64,000 nt of DNA from Cyanophora paradoxa. Its lineage: Eukaryota; Glaucocystophyceae; Cyanophorales; Cyanophoraceae. Shown piece after piece: positions 11,301-26,300 of this stretch. Location: the NCBI GenBank assembly GCA_004431415.1, contig QPMI01000483.1:248001-312000 (forward strand), given 5' to 3'. A model generated the notes under the pieces. It was given only the letters and a program-made list of their open reading frames with translations, was not told the origin of the DNA and did not search any database. The stretch's first letter is position 1, and each line of letters starts with the position of its first letter. The position numbers were made by a program, and so were the translations under genes.

Positions 11301-14300
11301 TGAGCGGTGCTCGCGACCCCACTCCGTTAGCAACTTCTGGATACGGAGGTCCCTGCGATCCGGGCTACTACTGCGAGCTGGGAACCGGCGACCCCATTCC
11401 TTGCCCTCAGGGACAGTACTACGCCAACTTAGGTAACCCCGGCTCAAACGGAGTCAATGGGACGAAATGCCTGTTGTGCCCGCCCGGCTACTACTGCCCG
11501 GACCTGGCCATGAAAGACGGAAACGGTGCGTTTCTACGAGATTACCTAGATGTGCCCCTCGTCGTCGCTTATAACCTCGGCAGTGTACGAGTGCCCGCGC
11601 GGCTCCTACTGTCCCGAAGGCTCGACATATCCAACAGTTTGGTACGCCCAAGTTCAGCTTTCATCCCCCGCGCGGGTCTCACATGCGAGCGCAGCCCCGC
11701 TGGCACCATCCAAAACATCACGCGCGCCTCAGGCCTCGTGCAGTGTCTCAGCTGTCCGGCCGGCCAGTATTGCCCGGCCCCGAACCAGACTGCCCCGGCC
11801 GGCCCCTGCCAGGCAGGATTCTACTGTACTGGCGGAGCGGTTACTCCTCAGCAGAACGGCGTGCCCCCCGGCTATTACACGCTCGCGGGCGCCTCGCAGC
11901 CGGCGCCTTGCCCTCCGGGCTCGTACAACCCCAGCCCCAACCAGGCAAGCTGCACGCCGTGCACGGAAGGCAACTACTGCCCGGATCTGAACACCCCGTC
12001 CATGATTACGTGCACAGTCGGCCATTACTGCCCAGCGCAGAGCGTGCGGCCCATTCCTTGCCCCGCCGGCACCTACAGCGCTCGACCCGGTCTCGGCAAC
12101 ATCACCCAGTGCATCCAGTGCACGCCGGGCTACTATTGCGGCACCGTCGGCCTGACTACTGTTTCCGGCGGCTGTCTTCCCGGCTTCTACTGCGTCGGCG
12201 GCTCGCCTGCACCGAACCCTGTCGCCTTGTCGTGTGCGTACATGTCGTCGATTCGTTTTTCTTCATCCCACGCATGGCTCTGATCATGCGTTCTCGCAGC
12301 TGGCGGCCGTTGCCCTCGCGGATACTACTGCCCCGCCAACACGTCAGCCCCATTGTCCTGCCCGCTCGGGACTTACTTCCCTGGCGAGGGCAACATGGAC
12401 GTCTCTGGTTGCCTGCAATGCGCCCCGGGCTACTACTGCAGTGACGTCGCGCTCGCGGCTCCCATCGGGCGGTGCCCGGCCGGCCACTATTGTCCGCTCG
12501 GCACCTCCTACCCCGTTCCTTGCCCGAACGGCACGTACAACGCGCTCACCGGCGCGAGCGGCCTCGGCTCTTGTCTCTTGGCCCAGGGCGGCACGTACTC
12601 CGCTGGTGTTGGCAACACCCAAGTCACGGGCAACTGCTCGGCTGGCTACTACTGCCCCACTGGCTCCGTCTCCTCGACGCAGATCGACTGTCCGAAGGGC
12701 TCGTATTGCCCCCCGGCATCTGCGGCACCTATCTCCTGCGAGCCCGGCACCTACGCGCCGACGACAAGCCAAGCCACGTGTACAGTCTGTCCAGCAGGAA
12801 CATACTGTCCTGGAAGCAACACGGACACTCCGACTGATTGCACGGCTGGCAACTTCTGCCCCGCCAACAGCATTCAACCTTCGCCTTGGTATGCGCTTGA
12901 GCTGTCTTTTGTCCTAGAAAGTGTTTGAGTTTCCCCCTCCGCAGCCCGATAGGGACATATTCGAACTCTACGCGCCTACTGGCCGCGTCTTACTGCACAA
13001 ATTGCGAGCCGGGCATGTACTGCGACCGGCCCTCCCTGACCGCCCCCACCGGACCGTGCTTCCCTGGCTTCTACTGCTTCGGAGGAGCCACGACCGGCAA
13101 CCAAACGGATTGTCCGGCCGGCGGCTACTGTCCTGCGGGATCGACTCAGGCACAGCCGTGCCCGATGGGCACATTCCGTACCGGCATCCGCGGACAGTCT
13201 GAATCGGACTGCACGACGTGTACCGCCGGCAAGTACTGCAATGACACGGGCCTCAGGGCGCCCGCCGGTGACTGCATGCCTGGGTACTACTGCCCATCTG
13301 GATCGCGCACGCCAACGGCATGCCCTCCGGGCTCGTACAACCCGCAATCGTCGACGTCCGATATCAACAACTGCATGTCGTGTCCACCCGGAAAGTACTG
13401 CGCGGGCCCCGGCAACGCGAACTACACAGGCCTCTGCGCGGCGGGCTACTACTGTCCCGGCAACCAGACGACAGCGACGCCGGCGGACTTGCAGTGCCAG
13501 CCCGGCCAGTACTCGAATCCGGGCGCCTTCTCGTGCTCGATCTGCTCTTCTGGATTCTACAATCCGGCCCCGGCTCAGGGCGCCTGTCTGCCTTGCATCG
13601 CTGGGTTCTCTTGCCCTGCAGGGTGCGTTCTATATTGCTTCGTGCCATGTTCCCATTGTTTAACAGTTTGGCAGGAGCACGAACATCACTGCATGCCCGG
13701 CTGGTACATATTGCCCTGCGCAGGCGGCTTCACCGACGAAGTGCGACCCTGGCTACTATGGCACGACTGCAACAGCCACCAGCGTCTCTGAGGGCTGCAT
13801 GCGCTGCGATCTCGGCAAGTACTGCGCTGGCTCGGGCCTTACGGCACCCACCGGTGCTTGTCTCGAGGGGTACTACTGCCTTACTGGCTCGGACACTTCG
13901 ACGCCCCAGAACAGGACGGTCGACGCGCTCTTTGTCGGCGACAAGTGTCCAGCGGGCTACTATTGCACGAACGGGACCACGCAAATCCAGCCCTGCCCCG
14001 CCGGCACGTTCTCCAACGCAAGGGGTTTGATCAATGTGGAGGCCTGCACGCCCTGCACTGAAGGCTTCTACTGCAACAACCCCGGCCAGACGACCGTCAA
14101 CGCCACTTGCCCCGCTGGCCATTACTGCCCGACAGGCTCTTCCAACCCGCGTGCCTGCCCGGCCGGCACATACAACAACCTCACGCAGCAGGCCGCCCTT
14201 AGCAACTGCATTCCTGCGCCAGCTGGCAACTACATTGATTCCCCTGGCAGAACCACTCCGGGCCTGCCGTGCAACGTAGGGTATTACTGTCCGGCGGGCT

Positions 14301-17300
14301 CGTCTTCCACTTCTCTGAACCTCTGCCCCGCCGGCACGGCCTGCCCCGCCGGGTCTCCAATCTTCCAGAACTGCCAGCCGGGCACGTATCAGCCGTCGCC
14401 CGGCCAGTCATCTTGTCAGCCGTGTCCTGCCGGCACGTACTGCCCCGGCGTCAGCTCCACAAACACGACGCTCTGCGAGCCCGGTCGTTACTGCCCTGAG
14501 CAATCCAGCACGCCGTCGCTCTGCCAGGCCGGCACGTACAATCCCGTGGCAGGCACGCAGAGCGCGGCGGCTTGCCGTCAGTGTGACGCTGGCTTCTTCT
14601 GCGCGTCGGCGGGCCTTGTTTCTCCGACTGGGCCGTGCCAGAAGGGCTACTACTGCAACGGTACCCTCGGCTCACCTACGGCAACGCCAACCAACAGCTC
14701 GTATGGCGGAATCTGCCCGAAGGGCTTCTACTGCCCCGGCAACTCCACCGCGTCCACAACGGACTGCACGGGCGCTGGTACCATTTCTCCAAGCGCATGC
14801 CCCATCGGCACGTACTACAACGGCACGGGCCTTACGGACGTCACCGGGTGCACTCCTTGCGATGCCGGCTACTACTGCAGTTCGGTCGGCCTGGCAGTGC
14901 CGACTGGCCTATGCCCCGCAGGAACTTATTGTCCGCGGAGCTCGGCGTACGCGACTGACTGCCCTGCCGGTTCATACAACCCCAAAAACGGTTCGGGCTC
15001 GTTCGCCGAGTGCCTTCAGTGCCCACCGGGACAATACTGTGCGGCGGATCGTCTCACGGCTCCGAGTGGCTATTGCCAAGAAGGCTATTACTGCGCCGGC
15101 AACAGCTCTACGTCGACTCAGTTCATCACGCCGCCCGGCGCTTACTCGCCTGCAGGCGCGGCTGCTCCCATCAGCTGCCCGCCGGGCTCGTACAACGATC
15201 TCCCGGCTCAGCCTGTTTGTAAGGTTGTCCAATCTGGTTACTACTCGCCTGCGACCGGCAGCACAAACCAGACCATCTGCCCGACCGGCCACTATTGCCC
15301 CGAAAACAGTACGTGGCCGAACCCTTGCCCCGCTGGAATGTACAACAGTCGCATTGGAGGTCGCACGTCGTCGGACTGCACGCTCTGCGATCCCGGCACG
15401 TTCTGCGGTACGACGGGCCTGTCGGGGCCTTCTGGGCCTTGCCTTGCGGGCTACTTCTGCGGGCGTGGTGCTGTTGTCAACAACCCGCGCGAGGCGCCGG
15501 CGAATGTAAACGACATTTGTCCTGCTGGACATTACTGCCCTGGCAACGCAACCGCCTCTGCGGGCTCGTCGGTTTGTGGTGGCGTCGGCACTTCGCAGCC
15601 GATCGCGTGCCCGCCTGGCACATACTTCGACGACTTGGGCAACACGAACGTGACTGGATGCAAGCCGTGCTCGCCTGGAATGCTCTGCCGCAACTCGGGG
15701 ACGGTGACTCCCACGGAAGTCTGCCCGCGCGGCAACTACTGCCCGGCTGGATCCTCTCTACCCATTGCCTGCCCGATTGGCACGTTCTTGAACGTCACTG
15801 GGGCGAGCAATGTTGGTGAGCCTTAAACTGCAGGCGTTCTCTCGCATGTTCTGACGGCGAGGCAGGTCAATGCGTGAAGTGCTCGCCTGGCTATTACTGC
15901 GCGGGCTCGGGCCTCAATCTTCCCACCAACCTCTGCTGGCCCGGATTTTACTGTCGCGGCAACGCGTCATCGCCCCAGGACGCCATCACGCCCAGTGGTA
16001 CATATACGTCGTACGGCGCCTTCGCGCCCATTCCTTGCCGTACGTGGCTTCTCCCGCTCGTGTCATTGTGACCCGTATGCAGTTATTAACTTGGTTCACA
16101 GCGGCTGGTACCTGGCAAGATCAGCAGGGTACTGGCGGGTGCAAGGGCTGCCCCGCAGGCTCGTATTGTCCTGGCAGCGGCAACACCGGCTACCTCCCGT
16201 GCCCGCTTGGCCGATACTGCCCGGAGAACACTAGTGTTCCTCTTTTCTGCCCTGCAGGCACGTACAGTACAACGACGTCTCTGCAGTCGGCTTCTGAGTG
16301 CAAGGCCTGCGACCCGGGCACGTTCTGCGGCTACACTGGTCTCACAACGCCGACGGGCCCGTGCGCGCCTGGCTACTACTGTCTCAGCGGCTCAATTACA
16401 TCAACCCCCGTAAATGCGAGCTACGGAAACCTTTGCCCAGCTGGCAAGTACTGCCCTGGCACGAACAGTACCGCGAGCACCGCTGTCGGAACTTTCCAGC
16501 CCATCGACTGTCCACTGGGAACGTATTATCCGTCCACTGGTCTTGCGAGCAGCGCTGGATGCCTTCCTTGCGTAGCTGGAATGGTGTGCAACGTCACCGG
16601 AATAGTAACGCCATTCTACCAGTGCCCCGCTGGCTCGTACTGCCCAGCAGGAACCATCACTCCCACACCGTGCCCGGCTGGAACGTACAGTCCAAACCTC
16701 GGATTACGCGGTAAGCGTGTCGCGATCTGCTCTTTCCGAATGCACTTCAAGCTCACTGACTTGCCCGCTTGCAGATGTTGCCCAGTGCATCGGCTCGCCT
16801 CCTGGTTATTACACGAGTGGCGTCGGAAACACAGTGCCCACGGGTCTCTGCAGCGCTGGATACTATTGCACGGGCAATGCATCGACCCCGACGCAGTTCG
16901 CTGCACCTCCCGGCACGTTCACTTCAGACGGAGCATCCGCACCAACACTCTGCTCGGAGGCAACATACCAGCCCCTCCCTGGAAAGGCGTCGTGCGACAT
17001 CGCGGTCGCTGGTTACTACGCTCCTGCTTTCGGGAACACAAACCTCACGGTTTGCATTGTCGGTCATTACTGCCCGGCCAACAGCTCTGCGCCGACGCCT
17101 TGTCCGGCCGGCACCTACAACGCTCTCACTGGCATGGCCAGCCTGGCCTCGTGCAAGCAGTGCGACCCCGGCTTCTACTGCGGCTCGACTGGTCTGTCGC
17201 AGCCTTCGGGCCCGTGCCAGAAGGGCTACTACTGCAACGGCCCGCTTGGCTCGCCAACGGCGACGCCGACGAACAGCTCGTACGGCGGCATCTGTCCAGC

Positions 17301-20300
17301 CGGCAAGTATTGCCCCGGCAATTCAACAAATTCCACGACGGACTGCACAGGCGCTGGCACGATCGTGCCGTTCAACTGCCCAGCGGGCACGTACTACAAC
17401 AGCACGGGCCTGACGGACGTCACGGGCTGCACGGACTGCGACGCCGGCTCGTTCTGTAACGCGACGGGTCTGGTACTGCCTGTCGGGACCTGCCCAGCGG
17501 GCGCGTACTGTCCTAGAAAGACCGTCAACCCGATTCCTTGCCCTGCCGGAACGTTCAGTTCTGCAACGGCTCTCACATCAGTCTTCTTCTGTCAGCCATG
17601 TCCTGCAGGCAAGTATTGCGGTTCAGACGGGTTGACGGCACCATCCGGTGACTGTTTGCCTGGATATTTCTGCACGGGCAACAGCTCGACGTCGATGCAG
17701 TTTGAGACTCCGCGAGGCACATTCACGCTGTCTGGCGCATCAGAACCTTCTCTGTGCTCTCCGGCAACGTACAACGGCCTTCCCGGCCGTTCTACTTGTG
17801 TCTTCTCGGATCCTGGATACTACGCGTCTGCAACGGGCAACACCAACCAGACAATATGCCCAGATGGACACTACTGCCCAGGCAATAGCTCCGCTCCGAC
17901 GCCTTGTCCAGTTGGAACGTACAATGCTCTCACTGGAATGGCGAGCCTGGCGTCGTGCAAGCAGTGCGACGCCGGCTTCTACTGCGGCTCGACTGGTCTG
18001 TCGCAGTCGACTGGCCCGTGCCAGAAGGGCTACTACTGCAACGGCCCGCTTGGCTCGCCAACGGCGACGCCGACGAACAGCTCGTACGGCGGGATCTGCC
18101 CGCAGGGCTTCTACTGCCCCGGCAACTCGACGACGTCGACGACGGACTGCACGGGCGCTGGCACGATCGTGCCGTTCGCCTGCCCGCTGGGCACGTACTA
18201 CAACAGCACGGGCCTGACGGACGTCACGGGCTGCACGGACTGCGACGCCGGCTCGTTCTGTAACGCGACGGGCCTGGTGCTGCCGGTGGCGAAGTGCCCT
18301 GCAGGCACCTACTGCCCGCAGAAGACGGTGAACCCGATCAACTGCCCGGCGGGCACGTACAGCGCGGCGACGGGCGTCACGTCGATCGCAGGCTGCATGT
18401 CTTGCCCTGCCGGCAAGTACTGTGGGGCGGACGGCCTCACGGCGCCGACGGGCAACTGCACGGCTGGGTTCTTCTGCACGGGCAACAGCACGTCGGCCAC
18501 CCAGTTCGATACGCCGGCAGGCACGTTCACGCTGTCTGGCGCGTCGGAGCCTTCCCTGTGCCCGCCGGCAACGTACAACAGCCTGTCACGCCGGTCGTCC
18601 TGCGTCCCCGCGGATGCGGGCTACTACGCTGCAGCGACCGGCAACACCAACCAGACCATCTGCCCAGACGGACACTACTGCCCGGCCAACAGCTTCGCCC
18701 CGACGGCTTGCCCGGCCGGCACCTACAACCCCGCGACGGGCATGTCGAGCCTGGCGTCGTGCAAGCAGTGCGACGCCGGCTTCTACTGCGGCTCGACTGG
18801 TCTGTCGCAGCCGACGGGCCCGTGCCAGAAGGGCTACTACTGCAACGGCCCGCTTGGCTCGCCGACGGCGACGCCGACGAACAGCTCGTACGGCGGGATC
18901 TGCCCGCAGGGCTTCTACTGCCCCGGCAACTCGACGACGTCGACGACGGACTGCACGGGCGCTGGCACGATCGTGCCGTTCGCCTGCCCGCTGGGCACGT
19001 TCTACAACAGCACGGGCCTGACGGACGTCACGGGCTGCACGGACTGCGACGCCGGCTCGTTCTGTAACGCGACGGGCCTGGTGCTGCCGGTGGCGAAGTG
19101 CCCTGCAGGCACCTACTGCCCGCAGAAGACGGTGAACCCGATCAACTGCCCGGCGGGCACGTACAGCGCGGCGACGGGCGTCACGTCGATCGCAGGCTGC
19201 ATGTCTTGCCCTGCCGGCAAGTACTGTGGGGCGGACGGCCTCACGGCGCCGACGGGCAACTGCACGGCTGGGTTCTTCTGCACGGGCAACAGCACGTCGG
19301 CCACCCAGTTCGATACGCCGGCAGGCACGTTCACGCTGTCTGGCGCGTCGGAGCCTTCCCTGTGCCCGCCGGCAACGTACAACAGCCTGTCACGCCGGTC
19401 GTCCTGCGTCCCCGCGGATGCGGGCTACTACGCTGCAGCGACCGGCAACACCAACCAGACCATCTGCCCAGACGGACACTACTGCCCGGCCAACAGCTTC
19501 GCCCCGACGGCTTGCCCGGCCGGCACCTACAACCCCGCGACGGGCATGTCGAGCCTGGCGTCGTGCAAGCAGTGCGACGCCGGCTTCTACTGCGGCTCGA
19601 CTGGTCTGTCGCAGCCGACGGGCCCGTGCCAGAAGGGCTACTACTGCAACGGCCCGCTTGGCTCGCCGACGGCGACGCCGACGAACAGCTCGTACGGCGG
19701 GATCTGCCCGAAGGGCTTCTACTGCCCGGCAACTCGACGACGTCGACGGCGGACTGCACGGGCGCTGGCACGATCGTGCCGTTCGCCTGCCCGCTGGGCA
19801 CGTTCTACAACAGCACGGGCCTGACGGACGTCACGGGCTGCACGGACTGCGACGCCGGCTCGTTCTGTAACGCGACGGGCCTGGTGCTGCCGGTGGCGAA
19901 GTGCCCTGCAGGCACCTACTGCCCGCAGAAGACGGTGAACCCGATCAACTGCCCGGCGGGCACGTACAGCGCGGCGACGGGCGTCACCTCCGTTGGCGGG
20001 TGCCTCGCTTGCCCGCCCGGGCGTTACTGCGCCGCGGATGGTATCGTTGTGCCCACAGGGAACTGCACGGCTGGGTACTTCTGCACGGGCAACAGCACGT
20101 CGGCCACCCAGTTCCCAGCGCCGGCCGGCACGTTCACGCTCTCCGGCGCGTCACAGCCGACTGTGTGCCCGCAGGCCACGTATCAGCCTTTGCCGGCCCA
20201 GTCTTCTTGCATCCCGACGGATGCAGGCTTCTTTGCGGCTTCGACGGGCAACATCAACCAAACTGTTTGCACGGCCGGCAACTACTGCCCGGCGAACAGC

Positions 20301-23300
20301 GCGTGGCCCACCCCGTGCCCTGAAGGGACATACAGCGCGCAGAAGGGTGGCCGCTCGGCCGCGGACTGCACGCTCTGCGATCCCGGCACGTTCTGCGGCA
20401 CGACGGGCCTCTCGGCGCCATCGGGACCGTGCCTCCCAGGCTACTACTGCACACGCGGCGCCAAGGTCAACAATCCGACGGACCCTGCAAACGGTAACGA
20501 CCTCTGCACAACGGGCCACTACTGCCCTGGCAACGCAACCGCTTCTGCGGGCTCGTCGATCTGCGGTGGCGTTGGCACCTCGCAGCCGGTCGCGTGCCCG
20601 CCCGGCACGTTCTATGACTTGCGAGGCAACACGAACGTGACTGGATGCAAGCCTTGCTCGCCTGGCATGCTCTGTCCGAACTCGGGGACGGTGACTCCCA
20701 CGGAAGTCTGCCCGCGTGGCAAGTACTGCCCGGCTGGATCTTCTTCATCGATCGCCTGCCCGATCGGGACGTTCTTGAACGTCACTGGGGCGAGCAATAT
20801 TGGTGAGCTGAGCCTTGAATCTGCAAGCGTTCTTTGCATGTTCTGACGGCGAGGCAGGTCAATGCGTGAAGTGCTCGCCTGGCTTTTACTGTGCGTACGA
20901 TGGTCAATCCTTGCCCACTGGACCCTGCACGCCGGGATATTACTGCCGTGTTGGCGCGTCGTCGGCTCAGGACGCAATCACTCCCAACGGCACATTCACA
21001 CTCGCGGGCGCCTTTGCGCCCTCTCCATGCGGTATGTATTTTACTTCTCGCCATTTTCCCCGAATTTACCATTTGCTTTTGCAGCTGCTGGCACTTGGCA
21101 AGACCAGCAAGGCACCTCAGGCTGCAAGGGTTGCCCGGCTGGTGCTTACTGCCCTGGCAGCGGCAACATTGGCTACATCCCGTGCCCGGCTGGCCGGTAC
21201 TGCCCGGACAACACCAGTGTGCCTCTCCTCTGCCCTGTCGGCACATACAGTGACACAACCTCGCTCAAGTCTGTATCGGAGTGCAAGGCCTGCGACCCCG
21301 GCACGTACTGCGGTTCTCTGGGCCTCACGACGCCAACTGGCCCGTGTGCGCCCGGGTACTACTGCACATCTGGATCAATCACGGCGACTCCGGTCAATGC
21401 GAGCTATGGCAACATCTGCCCGGCCGGCAAGTACTGCCCTGGCGCTGCGAGCGGATCAGCAACGTGCGGCGCCATCGGCACCTCGGCGCCGATCGACTGC
21501 CCGCTCGGCACCTACTATCCGTTCCTTGGGCTTACGAACGTTACCGGCTGCATCAGCTGCGACGCTGGCAAGGTTTGTAATACCTCAGCGCTGGTCACTC
21601 CCGTCTACAGCTGCCCAGCCGGCGCGTACTGTCCCGGTGGCACGATTACGCCAGTCCTGTGTCCGTCTGGCAGTTACAATGCCTTGCTTGGGGCTAAAGG
21701 TGAGGTTGATGTTTTTCTTTCTGAGAAATTACTCTCGCTTACGTGGCCTCCTTGCTCTCGCAAGGTCTTGGTGAATGCCTGGGCTCGCCTCCTGGTTATT
21801 ACACGAGTGGTGTGGGTAATACTGCACCGACTGGCCTCTGCAGCGCTGGCTACTATTGCACAGGCAACAGCACAACATCTATGCAGTACACAGCTCCAGC
21901 TGGTACTTTCACACTGACGGGCGCTTCCGCACCTACTCTGTGCCCGCCAGCAGCATACCAGCCGTCTACAGCTCGAACTTCGTGCCTTCCTGCGGATGCG
22001 GGCTACTACGCCGCAGCGACCGGCAACACCAACCAGACCATCTGCCCGTCGGGCAGCTACTGCCCGGCCAACAGTTCTGCACCGACGGATTGCCCGGCCG
22101 GCACCTACAACCCCGCGACGGGCATGTCGAGCCTGGCGTCGTGCAAGCAGTGCGACGCCGGCTTCTACTGCGGCTCGACTGGTCTGTCGCAGCCGACGGG
22201 CCCGTGCCAGAAGGGCTACTACTGCAACGGCCCGCTTGGCTCGCGGACGGCGACGCCGACAAACAGCTCGTACGGCGGGATCTGCCCGAAGGGCTTCTAC
22301 TGCCCCGGCAACTCGACGACGTCGACGACGGACTGCACGGGCGCTGGCACGATCGTGCCGTTCGCCTGCCCGCTGGGCACGTTCTACAACAGCACGGGCC
22401 TGACGGACGTCACGGGCTGCACGGACTGCGACGCCGGCTCGTTCTGTAACGCGACGGGCCTGGTGCTGCCGGTGGCGAAGTGCCCTGCAGGCACCTACTG
22501 CCCGCAGAAGACGGTGAACCCGATCAACTGCCCGGCGGGCACGTACAGCGCGGCGACGGGCGTCACGTCGATCGCAGGCTGCATGTCTTGCCCTGCCGGC
22601 AAGTACTGTGGGGCGGACGGCCTCACGGCGCCGACGGGCAACTGCACGGCTGGGTTCTTCTGCACGGGCAACAGCACGTCGGCCACCCAGTTCGATACGC
22701 CGGCAGGCACGTTCACGCTGTCTGGCGCGTCGGAGCCTTCCCTGTGCCCGCCGGCAACGTACAACAGCCTGTCACGCCGGTCGTCCTGCGTCCCCGCGGA
22801 TGCGGGCTACTACGCTGCAGCGACCGGCAACACCAACCAGACCATCTGCCCAGACGGACACTACTGCCCGGCCAACAGCTTCGCCCCGACGGCTTGCCCG
22901 GCCGGCACCTACAACCCCGCGACGGGCATGTCGAGCCTGGCGTCGTGCAAGCAGTGCGACGCCGGCTTCTACTGCGGCTCGACTGGTCTGTCGCAGCCGA
23001 CGGGCCCGTGCCAGAAGGGCTACTACTGCAACGGCCCGCTTGGCTCGCCGACGGCGACGCCGACGAACAGCTCGTACGGCGGGATCTGCCCGCAGGGCTT
23101 CTACTGCCCCGGCAACTCGACGACGTCGACGGCGGACTGCACGGGCGCTGGCACGATCGTGCCGTTCGCCTGCCCGCTGGGCACGTTCTACAACAGCACG
23201 GGCCTGACGGACGTCACGGGCTGCACGGACTGCGACGCCGGCTCGTTCTGTAACGCGACGGGCCTGGTGCTGCCGGTGGCGAAGTGCCCTGCAGGCACCT

Positions 23301-26300
23301 ACTGCCCGCAGAAGACGGTGAACCCGATCAACTGCCCGGCGGGCACGTACAGCGCGGCGACGGGCGTCACGTCGATCGCAGGCTGCATGTCTTGCCCTGC
23401 CGGCAAGTACTGTGGGGCGGACGGCCTCACGGCGCCGACGGGCAACTGCACGGCTGGGTTCTTCTGCACGGGCAACAGCACGTCGGCCACCCAGTTCGAT
23501 ACGCCGGCAGGCACGTTCACGCTGTCTGGCGCGTCGGAGCCTTCCCTGTGCCCGCCGGCAACGTACAACAGCCTGTCACGCCGGTCGTCCTGCGTCCCCG
23601 CGGATGCGGGCTACTACGCTGCAGCGACCGGCAACACCAACCAGACCATCTGCCCAGACGGACACTACTGCCCGGCCAACAGCTTCGCCCCGACGGCTTG
23701 CCCGGCCGGCACCTACAACCCCGCGACGGGCATGTCGAGCCTGGCGTCGTGCAAGCAGTGCGACGCCGGCTTCTACTGCGGCTCGACTGGTCTGTCGCAG
23801 CCGACGGGCCCGTGCCAGAAGGGCTACTACTGCAACGGCCCGCTTGGCTCGCCGACGGCGACGCCGACGAACAGCTCGTACGGCGGGATCTGCCCGAAGG
23901 GCTTCTACTGCCCCGGCAACTCGACGACGTCGACGACGGACTGCACGGGCGCTGGCACGATTGTGCCGTTCGCCTGTCCGCTGGGCACGTTCTACAACAG
24001 CACGGGCCTGACGGACGTCACGGGCTGCACGGACTGCGACGCCGGCTCGTTCTGTAACGCGACGGGCCTGGTGCTGCCGGTGGCGAAGTGCCCTGCAGGC
24101 ACCTACTGCCCGCAGAAGACGGTGAACCCGATCAACTGCCCGGCGGGCACGTACAGCGCGGCGACGGGCGTCACGTCGATCGCAGGCTGCATGTCTTGCC
24201 CTGCCGGCAAGTACTGTGGGGCGGACGGCCTCACGGCGCCGACGGGCAACTGCACGGCTGGGTTCTTCTGCACGGGCAACAGCACGTCGGCCACCCAGTT
24301 CGATACGCCGGCAGGCACGTTCACGCTGTCTGGCGCGTCGGAGCCTTCCCTGTGCCCGCCGGCAACGTACAACAGCCTGTCACGCCGGTCGTCCTGCGTC
24401 CCCGCGGATGCGGGCTACTACGCTGCAGCGACCGGCAACACCAACCAGACCATCTGCCCAGACGGACACTACTGCCCGGCCAACAGCTTCGCCCCGACGG
24501 CTTGCCCGGCCGGCACCTACAACCCCGCGACGGGCATGTCGAGCCTGGCGTCGTGCAAGCAGTGCGACGCCGGCTTCTACTGCGGCTCGACTGGTCTGTC
24601 GCAGCCGACGGGCCCGTGCCAGAAGGGCTACTACTGCAACGGCCCGCTTGGCTCGCCGACGGCGACGCCGACGAACAGCTCGTACGGCGGGATCTGCCCG
24701 AAGGGCTTCTACTGCCCCGGCAACTCGACGACGTCGACGGCGGACTGCACGGGCGCTGGCACGATCGTGCCGTTCGCCTGCCCGCTGGGCACGTTCTACA
24801 ACAGCACGGGCCTGACGGACGTCACGGGCTGCACGGACTGCGACGCCGGCTCGTTCTGTAACGCGACGGGCCTGGTGCTGCCGGTGGCGAAGTGCCCTGC
24901 AGGCACCTACTGCCCGCAGAAGACGGTGAACCCGATCAACTGCCCGGCGGGCACGTACAGCGCGGCGACGGGCGTCACTTCCGTTGGCGGGTGCCTCGCT
25001 TGCCCGCCCGGGCGTTACTGCGCCGCGGATGGTATCGTTGTGCCCACAGGGAACTGCACGGCTGGGTACTTCTGCACGGGCAACAGCACGTCGGCCACCC
25101 AGTTCCCAGCGCCGGCCGGCACGTTCACGCTCTCCGGCGCGTCACAGCCGACTGTGTGCCCGCAGGCCACGTATCAGCCTTTGCCGGCCCAGTCTTCTTG
25201 CATCCCGACGGATGCAGGCTTCTTTGCGGCTTCGACGGGCAACGTCAACCAAACTGTTTGCACGGCCGGCAACTACTGCCCGGCGAACAGCGCGTGGCCC
25301 ACCCCGTGCCCTGAAGGGACATACAGCGCGCAGAAGGGTGGCCGCTCGGCCGCGGACTGCACGCTCTGCGATCCCGGCACGTTCTGCGGCACGACGGGCC
25401 TCTCGGCGCCATCGGGACCGTGCCTCCCAGGCTACTACTGCACACGCGGCGCCAAGGTCAACAATCCGACGGACCCTGCAAACGGCAACGACCTCTGCAC
25501 AACGGGCCACTACTGCCCTGGCAACGCAACCGCTTCTGCGGGCTCGTCGATCTGCGGTGGCGTTGGCACCTCGCAGCCGGTCGCGTGCCCGCCCGGCACG
25601 TTCAATGACTTGCGAGGCAATACGGCGCAGTCCGGCTGCAAGCCTTGCCTTGCTGGTTATATTTGCTCGGCTTCCGGTCTTTCTTGGCCGAACGAGCCTT
25701 GCCCGCGCGGCAGCTACTGCCCGTCAGGCCTCTCAGTCGCGACTACTTGCCCCATCGGCACTTTCGTCAACGTTACCGGTTCGAGCAGCGTTGGGCAGTG
25801 CGTGAGGTGCTCGCCTGGATACTACTGCGCGACTCCCGGATCACCTCTTCCAACTGGGCTCTGCGCACCTGGCTACTATTGCCGCGGCGGGGCGTCGTCC
25901 TCTCAGGACGCCATCACGCCAAATGGCACTTACACTCTCGCTGGCGCCTTCGCTCCTGTCCCTTGTGGTGCGTGCAGCGATTGGCCTCGTGCTCGTGTAC
26001 CAGCGTTTCTCCTCACGTTTTCGCAGCTCCTGGCACTTGGCAAGACCAGCAAGGCACCTCAGGCTGCAAGGGCTGCCCGGCTGGTGCTTACTGCCCTGGC
26101 AGCGGTACCATTGAATACAAGCCTTGCCCGGCTGGCCGGTACTGCCCGGACAACACCAGCGTGCCTCTCCTCTGCCCTGTCGGCACATACAGTGACACAA
26201 CCTCGCTCAAGTCTGTATCGGAGTGCAAGGCCTGCGACCCCGGCACGTACTGCGGTTCTCTGGGCCTCACGACGCCAACTGGCCCGTGTGCGCCCGGGTA

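Noticed and set aside
18294-25314. Repeated open frames of 140-257 codons in other phases of the 804-bp units.
   Set aside because: They recur only because the DNA repeats. The main frame has the cysteine spacing and sequons and continues for many kb.
17149-25370. Regular repeats considered as a CRISPR array or satellite DNA.
   Set aside because: The 804-bp unit is continuous coding sequence with conserved frame, with no short repeat-spacer structure, in a nuclear gene.
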